NCBI GenBank assembly: GCA_047625765.1
Contig: JBLHRE010000005.1
Coordinates: 1-27,871, forward strand
Direction: 5' to 3'
Length of the DNA: 27,871 nt
From: JBLHRE01 sp047625765
GTDB lineage: Bacteria; Bacteroidota; Bacteroidia; Flavobacteriales; JBLHRE01
Part shown: in pieces, positions 24,139-27,871 of the stretch
Layout of the letters: the number at the start of each line of letters is the position of its first letter
How positions within the stretch are numbered: position 1 is the first letter of the stretch
Program-made: the position numbers and the translations under genes
Notes under the pieces: model-generated
The model's database searches: none
Seen by the model: the letters and a program-made list of their open reading frames with translations, nothing else
Told to the model about the DNA's origin: nothing

Positions 24139-25443
24139 ATGGATAGAATTAAAGAAAAGTTTGAAAGTATTATTGGACCTGCAGTATTGGAGGTTAAAGA
24201 ATTCCTTAAGGAGCATGGTGACGAGGTAATTGGAGATATCAAGGTGAGCCAATTGTACGGGGGTATGCGTGGAATGCAGGCATTGATATGTGAAACTTCT
24301 AAACTTGACCCTGAAGAGGGAATTCGATTCAGAGGTTTTAGTATACCAGAACTACAGAAAAAATTACCTGCATATCCAGGCGGTGATGAGCCTTTGCCAG
24401 AAGGTTTGTTTTACTTAATGTTGACAGGTGAATTGCCAACGGATGATGATGTAAGACGTGTTTCAAACAATTGGGCACGTAGAGCAACTGTTCCTCCACA
24501 TGTATTTAAGGTGATTGATGCTTTGCCGGAAAGTGCACATCCAATGACCCAGTTTGTTGCGGGTATTATGGCCTTACGTACTGAATCTGAATTTGCAAAA
24601 GCCTACAGAGACGGAATTAATAAGAAAGATTATTGGGATCCTACTTATGAGGATGCTATGAATTTAATTGCACGTTTGCCTAGAGTAGCTTCTTACATTT
24701 ACCGTAGAATGTACCACAATGGTGTGCACATTGAGCCGGATTCTCGTTTAGACTGGTCTGGCAACTTTGCACACATGCTTGGTTTCGACAATGATGAATT
24801 TCGCGAATTGATGCGTTTGTACATGACTATTCATGCAGACCATGAAGGAGGGAATGTTTCTGCACATGCAACACACCTAGTTGGTTCTGCTTTGTCTGAT
24901 GCTTATTTGTCGTTTGCAGCAGGTATGAACGGTTTGGCAGGTCCATTGCATGGATTGGCTAACCAAGAAGTTTTACGTTGGTTATTGGCAATGAAAGATG
25001 AATTGGGTGGAGGTTTGCCATCTAAGGAGCAAATTGCAAACTATGTGAAAAAAACATTGCAAGATGGTAAAGTTGTTCCAGGTTTTGGTCACGCAGTATT
25101 GCGTAAGACAGACCCTAGATATACTGCACAGCGTGAGTTTGCATTGAAACATATGCCCCATGATGATTTGTTTGTATTGGTAAGTCGTGTGTATGAAGTG
25201 GTTCCAGAAATTTTGCAAGCAACGGGTAAGGTGAAAAACCCTTGGCCTAATGTTGATGCTCATTCTGGTGCCTTGTTGGTACATTATGGATTGACACAAT
25301 ATGATTTCTTTACAGTGATGTTTGGTGTTTCACGTTCATTAGGAGTGTTGACCAATTTAATTTGGGATCGTGCAATGGGTTCTCCATTAGAGCGTCCAGG
25401 TTCAACAACAACAGACTTATTGAAAAAGAAATTTGCAAAGTAA
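24139..25443 (+). CDS. gltA: Citrate (Si)-synthase, eukaryotic/mitochondrial type
   Basis: Condenses acetyl-CoA and oxaloacetate to citrate, first step of the TCA cycle. 434 residues. The sequence follows the mitochondrial enzyme rather than the E. coli hexameric type: GGMRGMQALICETSKLDPEE, GNVSAHATHLVGSALSDAYL, AAGMNGLAGPLHGLANQEVL and VPGFGHAVLRKTDPRYTAQR. Catalytic residues are H271 (PLHG), H318 (FGHAV) and D373 (NVDAHSG). No zinc-ribbon-like N-terminal part of the NADH-sensitive form and no mitochondrial leader are present. Being of this type, it is probably dimeric and not inhibited by NADH, though that is inferred. Last gene of the carA-eno-gltA group, before a strong terminator. The symbol gltA is by function only. 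Confidence 0.97.
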   Translation: MDRIKEKFESIIGPAVLEVKEFLKEHGDEVIGDIKVSQLYGGMRGMQALICETSKLDPEEGIRFRGFSIPELQKKLPAYPGGDEPLPEGLFYLMLTGELPTDDDVRRVSNNWARRATVPPHVFKVIDALPESAHPMTQFVAGIMALRTESEFAKAYRDGINKKDYWDPTYEDAMNLIARLPRVASYIYRRMYHNGVHIEPDSRLDWSGNFAHMLGFDNDEFRELMRLYMTIHADHEGGNVSAHATHLVGSALSDAYLSFAAGMNGLAGPLHGLANQEVLRWLLAMKDELGGGLPSKEQIANYVKKTLQDGKVVPGFGHAVLRKTDPRYTAQREFALKHMPHDDLFVLVSRVYEVVPEILQATGKVKNPWPNVDAHSGALLVHYGLTQYDFFTVMFGVSRSLGVLTNLIWDRAMGSPLERPGSTTTDLLKKKFAK

Positions 25444-25465
25444 TTTGTAAGTATTTTATAAAAAT

Positions 25466-25498
25466 AAAGCCCGAATACGTGAGTATTCGGGTTTTATT
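25466..25498 (+). terminator. Terminator after citrate synthase gene
   Basis: AAAGCCCGAATAC (25466-25478), tetraloop GTGA, GTATTCGGGTTTT (25483-25495), then ATTTT: nine perfect pairs plus a wobble and A-T pairs. The strongest terminator in the window. Confidence 0.9.
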
Positions 25499-25527
25499 TT
25501 GCCTTTAATTTAGATAATGTTACATTT

Positions 25528-26253
25528 ATGTCAGATAGAAACTCTACTCAAAATCCAATTCCCGAAAATGGCCTTCCTATTACCAGAGTTTGGCATGAAG
25601 TAGGTCATGTTTTTGCCTACGAGTTGATTCAAGTTCTGGGGAAGAAGACGTATAAAATTATTGATTTTAATCTGTTATCCGATTGTGAGAATTCGCTAAG
25701 AGTTGTTTCTGACGATACTATTTACAAACATCGCGATAATGAGACTGTGATGGATTATCAGAATCGATTGTTAAAGCGCTTGCGCAAACGTGATGACATA
25801 TGTTTACAGCTCATAATAAATGCTATGGGACCTGTTTTACAGCTAAGTGTCATGCACCCTGAACCAAGTGAAGCTGAGTTCAAAACTCTTTTTTCAAATA
25901 TTGAAGGCGAAGGGAAGGATGGTGAATTGGAAGCGCAAGGGTACGATGATTTTGAGAAAATAAAGGCACTTGTTGCTGGTTCTCCATTTTCTATGCCTGA
26001 TGAATTACTGAGGGGATTCTGTATGGAAGTATTTGCCATTTTGAAAAAGCATCATCTATTCGAACACCTAGAGCCTATTGTAACTACCTGTTTTACCCAA
26101 TTCAATGGCAAACAGATGCAGGATATAGAAAAAGGAGTGCTATTGGATGAGCGTAGGCGATTGGCAAAATTGATTCACGATCCCTTAAAGCTAGATTTCT
26201 TTAGGTTAATCGGGCCTTTCAAGCGGACTTTTAAAAGAGATATGAGCTTATAA
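25528..26253 (+). CDS. Stand-alone HExGH protein resembling the FtsH peptidase (M41) domain
   Basis: I do not recognise a named family. 241 residues, soluble, no signal peptide or membrane helix. Near the N-terminus stands a zinc-protease motif, H23-E24-V-G-H27 (RVWHEVGHVFAYELIQVLG), as in FtsH (HEAGHA). Further on, NAMGPVLQL (98-106) sits where M41 peptidases have their AGRAAE segment, and YDDFEKI (139-145) where they have the DLxxAT segment that supplies the third zinc ligand (D141 by this reading). The rest, RGFCMEVFAILKKHHLFEHL and GKQMQDIEKGVL, has the helical pattern of the M41 C-terminus. There is no AAA ATPase part. It could be an ATP-independent protease, a regulator or an inactive relative. 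Translation should begin at 25528, the only ATG before the motif. Transcribed alone between two terminators. Confidence 0.7.
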   Translation: MSDRNSTQNPIPENGLPITRVWHEVGHVFAYELIQVLGKKTYKIIDFNLLSDCENSLRVVSDDTIYKHRDNETVMDYQNRLLKRLRKRDDICLQLIINAMGPVLQLSVMHPEPSEAEFKTLFSNIEGEGKDGELEAQGYDDFEKIKALVAGSPFSMPDELLRGFCMEVFAILKKHHLFEHLEPIVTTCFTQFNGKQMQDIEKGVLLDERRRLAKLIHDPLKLDFFRLIGPFKRTFKRDMSL

Positions 26254-26259
26254 TTACAA

Positions 26260-26297
26260 AAAAAATCCGTGCAGATTTAATTGCACGGATTTTTTAA
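26260..26297. terminator. Bidirectional terminator between convergent genes
   Basis: AAAAAATCCGTGCA (26260-26273), 8-nt loop, TGCACGGATTTTTT (26282-26295): a 14-bp perfect stem with A run on one side and T run on the other. It can serve both the HExGH gene (plus) and the thioredoxin-like gene (minus). Confidence 0.88.
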
Positions 26298-26315
26298 AAG
26301 ATATTTTTTAGCGTG

Positions 26316-26765
26316 CTAATTTGCGCTTGCTTTAGCAAAGGCTTGTTTTAAAGTTGCAATGTAAGGAATGGGTCCTCCCTTCTTATAACCTCCCTTTAAT
26401 AATACCTTTTCATTTCCATCAATCATAACAATGGTAGGGAAGCCACGAACGGCATGTGTGCCTGCTAATTTGTTGTTTTGTAATTTCAAATCAGCCTCTA
26501 ATTTCTTCCTTTTCGGGAAATCCAATTCCAAAAGAATTAAGTTTTCATTGGCATAAGCAATAAATTCTTCTTTGCTAAAAACTTCGTTTTTTAAGCGGAT
26601 ACACCATCCACACCAATCAGATCCGGTGAAATTCATTAAAATCGCTTTGTTGGTTTTTTTTGATTCTTTTAACGCTGCTTGATAATCTGTTGTCCAAGTT
26701 TGTGCATTAGAACTAAGGGTGCTTAAACCCAAAACAATAACCAAAAGGCCGAATAATTTTTTCAT
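26316..26765 (-). CDS. Exported thioredoxin-like protein (thioredoxin_7 type)
   Basis: Likely periplasmic disulfide reductase or isomerase. 149 residues with a signal peptide (MKKLFGLLVIVLGLSTLSSN, cleavage probably after the Ala at 21). The thioredoxin fold has an active site W51-C52-G-W-C55 inside FTGSDWCGWCIRLKNEVF and the cis-proline P110 in VRGFPTIVMIDG. The single-domain short form with SDWCGWC is common in Bacteroidota and related to DsbD C-terminal domains; whether the partner is DsbD/CcdA-like cannot be seen here. An A8 run in the coding strand (Lys codons, KESKKTNK) does not break the frame. Convergent with the HExGH gene. Confidence 0.93.
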   Translation of the reverse strand: MKKLFGLLVIVLGLSTLSSNAQTWTTDYQAALKESKKTNKAILMNFTGSDWCGWCIRLKNEVFSKEEFIAYANENLILLELDFPKRKKLEADLKLQNNKLAGTHAVRGFPTIVMIDGNEKVLLKGGYKKGGPIPYIATLKQAFAKASAN

Positions 26766-26784
26766 AAGTTTAGTTTAATGATGA

Positions 26785-26792
26785 CAAATCTA
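26785..26792 (-). promoter_or_regulatory. -7 element for the thioredoxin-like gene
   Basis: On the minus strand TAGATTTG, an exact fit to TAnnTTTG, 19 nt before the start codon, implying a very short leader. No TTG occurs at the ideal distance; the base triplet 19 nt upstream is TTT and the nearest TTG is 25 nt away, so the -33 half is weak. Confidence 0.5.
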
Positions 26793-26860
26793 AGTTTTAT
26801 TCTGAATAATAAAAGAGCAAATGAATGTTCGATTTCGAAGGATTAACTGGAAGAACGATT

Positions 26861-26890
26861 TTGCTGATAATTCAATGAAAAATACTTCTT
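26861..26890 (+). promoter_or_regulatory. Possible promoter of the TonB-dependent receptor gene
   Basis: TTG at 26861-26863, 19-nt spacer, TACTTCTT at 26883-26890 (TAnnTTTG with two mismatches). Transcription would begin near 26895, immediately before the dyads at 26901-26928, which fits an operator for a repressor. The match is imperfect, so treat as a candidate. Confidence 0.3.
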
Positions 26891-26900
26891 CGATTGGTGT

Positions 26901-26928
26901 ACTAAACACTTAGTGCTACTGTAGCATT
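26901..26928. promoter_or_regulatory. Overlapping inverted repeats, operator candidate
   Basis: ACTAA-ACAC-TTAGT (26901-26914) and AGTGCTAC-T-GTAGCATT (26912-26928, perfect for TGCTAC/GTAGCA) overlap by three bases. They lie 19 nt before the likely start of the receptor gene and after its possible transcription start. A metal-dependent repressor of the Fur superfamily would be a reasonable reader, given the gene, but the sequence is not a Fur or Zur box that I know. Confidence 0.4.
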
Positions 26929-26947
26929 AAATTACACCCTTTTTGTT

Positions 26948-27871
26948 TTGAAAAAAAAGTACGTCCTAATATTATTTTTAAACTTAAGTGATTGTTATTC
27001 AATGGCTAAGCCCTTTACTGGATTGGTTTTAGATATGGAGACAAAAAGTCCTTTACCGTTTGTAAATGTTTTTTTTTGGAGCTGGAAACAGGTACTACTA
27101 CAAATGATCAAGGTAAATTTGAGATTTTACATTATCCAAAAAAGAATATTCATATTCAGTTGTCGAACACCGGCTATAAACCTTTAAATGTAGCCGTTAA
27201 TTTATCCGTAAGCGAATCAATGTTGTTCGAATTAGAGCCTAGCCATATTGATTTAGATGAAGTAATGCTAAGTATTCCTGGAGGGAAATTGAAAGGGGAA
27301 CAGACCGTTAGCATTACACCAGCAAGTATAAAACAATTGCAACAATCGGGAGAAGTAAGTTTAGCTCAAGTCTTAAATAATATTTCTGGGGTAGATCAAT
27401 TAAGTACGGGGTCTGGTATTGGTAAGCCGATTATTAGAGGGCTTTCTGGAAATAGAATTGTCACTTATTCGCAAGGAATTAGAGTAGAAAACCAACAGTG
27501 GGGAGCAGAACATGGTTTGGGTTTAGGGACTATTGGAATAGAAGGTATAGAGGTCATAAAAGGGCCAGCCTCTTTGCTTTATGGTTCGGATGCTATTGGT
27601 GGTGTGCTTTATTTTGTAGACGAGCGTTACGCCAAACACGATGAAGTAGCAGGTTATTTTTCTGAACAGGTTTTCGGTAATACTTCTGGTGCATCTACTC
27701 AAATGGGAGTTAAGGTTCACAAGGGTAGCTCAAAAGTAAATGCTTTTGGCTCTATAGCAAATCATGGCGATTATAAAGTGCCTAGTGGCAAAAGAATAAG
27801 TAATTCTCAGTTTAACGAAAAGAACCTTAAGCTAGCTTATGGATTAAATAAAGGGCTTTGGATTTCAAATA
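26948..27871 (+). pseudogene. TonB-dependent outer-membrane receptor, frameshifted at a T9 run (3' partial)
   Basis: Outer-membrane uptake receptor, cut by the right edge. The first frame, from TTG 26948, gives a signal peptide (KKKYVLILFLNLSDCYSMA) and the start of a carboxypeptidase regulatory-like domain (FTGLVLDMETKSPLPFVNVF). At nine T (27069-27077) the frame is lost and ends at 27187, but frame 1 continues the same domain at once: LELETGTTTNDQGKFEILHY, then GYKPLNVAV, and is open to the window end. It holds the plug domain: QVLNNISGVDQLSTGSGIGK, IIRGLSGNRI, RVENQQWGAEHGLGL and IEVIKGPASLLYGSDAIGG. Seven or ten T would restore one frame. The QWGAEHG motif reminds me of ZnuD-like metal receptors, a loose resemblance. 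It may be a true pseudogene, phase-variable, rescued by slippage, or a sequencing error. No ATG is in frame upstream; TTG is the best start. Confidence 0.8.

Noticed and set aside
25499..25528. TTG-N19-TACATTTA as promoter of the HExGH gene
   Set aside because: Spacing is right and the -7 box nearly fits, but transcription would begin a few bases after the ATG at 25528, and no other start codon precedes the HEVGH motif. Probably chance, though a leaderless start slightly upstream cannot be excluded.
26316..26765. A8 homopolymer in the thioredoxin-like gene as a second phase-variable site
   Set aside because: The frame is intact on both sides, and Lys-Lys codons explain the run.
1..27871. CRISPR arrays, tRNA or rRNA genes, insertion sequences, phage genes
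   Set aside because: I saw no regularly spaced repeats, no cloverleaf-type sequence, no transposase or terminal inverted repeats and no phage-like frames.

Overview
The window looks like a chromosomal segment of a member of the Bacteroidota, most likely order Flavobacteriales. The evidence is a continuous str-S10-spc-alpha ribosomal cluster with no tuf gene between fusA and rpsJ, almost no Shine-Dalgarno sequences, promoters of the TTG-N19-TAnnTTTG type, zinc-free forms of L36 and S14, a periplasmic-propeller LytS-type sensor kinase and a carboxypeptidase-domain TonB receptor. The DNA is moderately AT-rich throughout. I cannot name a genus; the eukaryotic-type citrate synthase might suggest a Cryomorphaceae/Crocinitomicaceae-like lineage, but that is only a guess.

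Layout. (1) 1-2868: a sensor histidine kinase (cut by the left edge) and its LytTR response regulator. (2) 2896-3414: remains of a SulP-family anion transporter with two in-frame TAG codons, followed by a hairpin terminator. (3) 3475-3752: the control region of the ribosomal cluster, with a good Bacteroidota promoter and a leader of about 170 nt that can fold in two competing ways. (4) 3753-20945: 31 genes, all on the plus strand and tightly packed: rpsL, rpsG, fusA, rpsJ, rplC, rplD, rplW, rplB, rpsS, rplV, rpsC, rplP, rpmC, rpsQ, rplN, rplX, rplE, rpsN, rpsH, rplF, rplR, rpsE, rpmD, rplO, secY, map, infA, rpmJ, rpsM, rpsK, rpsD, then rpoA. Two of these, rpmD and rpmJ, are very short. A hairpin terminator follows rpoA. 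(5) 21101-25443: rplQ, terminator, then carA, eno and a eukaryotic-type citrate synthase gene in close succession, closed by a strong terminator. (6) 25528-27871: accessory genes, comprising a stand-alone HExxH protein resembling the peptidase part of FtsH, a convergent gene for an exported thioredoxin-like protein, and a TonB-dependent receptor gene cut by the right edge and frameshifted at a run of nine T.

How it fits together. The central block makes the core of both ribosomal subunits, elongation factor G, initiation factor 1, the SecY channel, the N-terminal methionine-removing enzyme and the RNA polymerase alpha subunit, so it couples translation, export and transcription in one transcription unit. 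The carA-eno-gltA group ties this block to pyrimidine/arginine precursors, glycolysis and the TCA cycle by position only. The flanks hold the less ordinary material: the orphan M41-like protein, the T9-frameshifted receptor with overlapping dyads in front of it, the structured rpsL leader and the decayed transporter. I saw no tRNA, rRNA, CRISPR array, insertion sequence or prophage.
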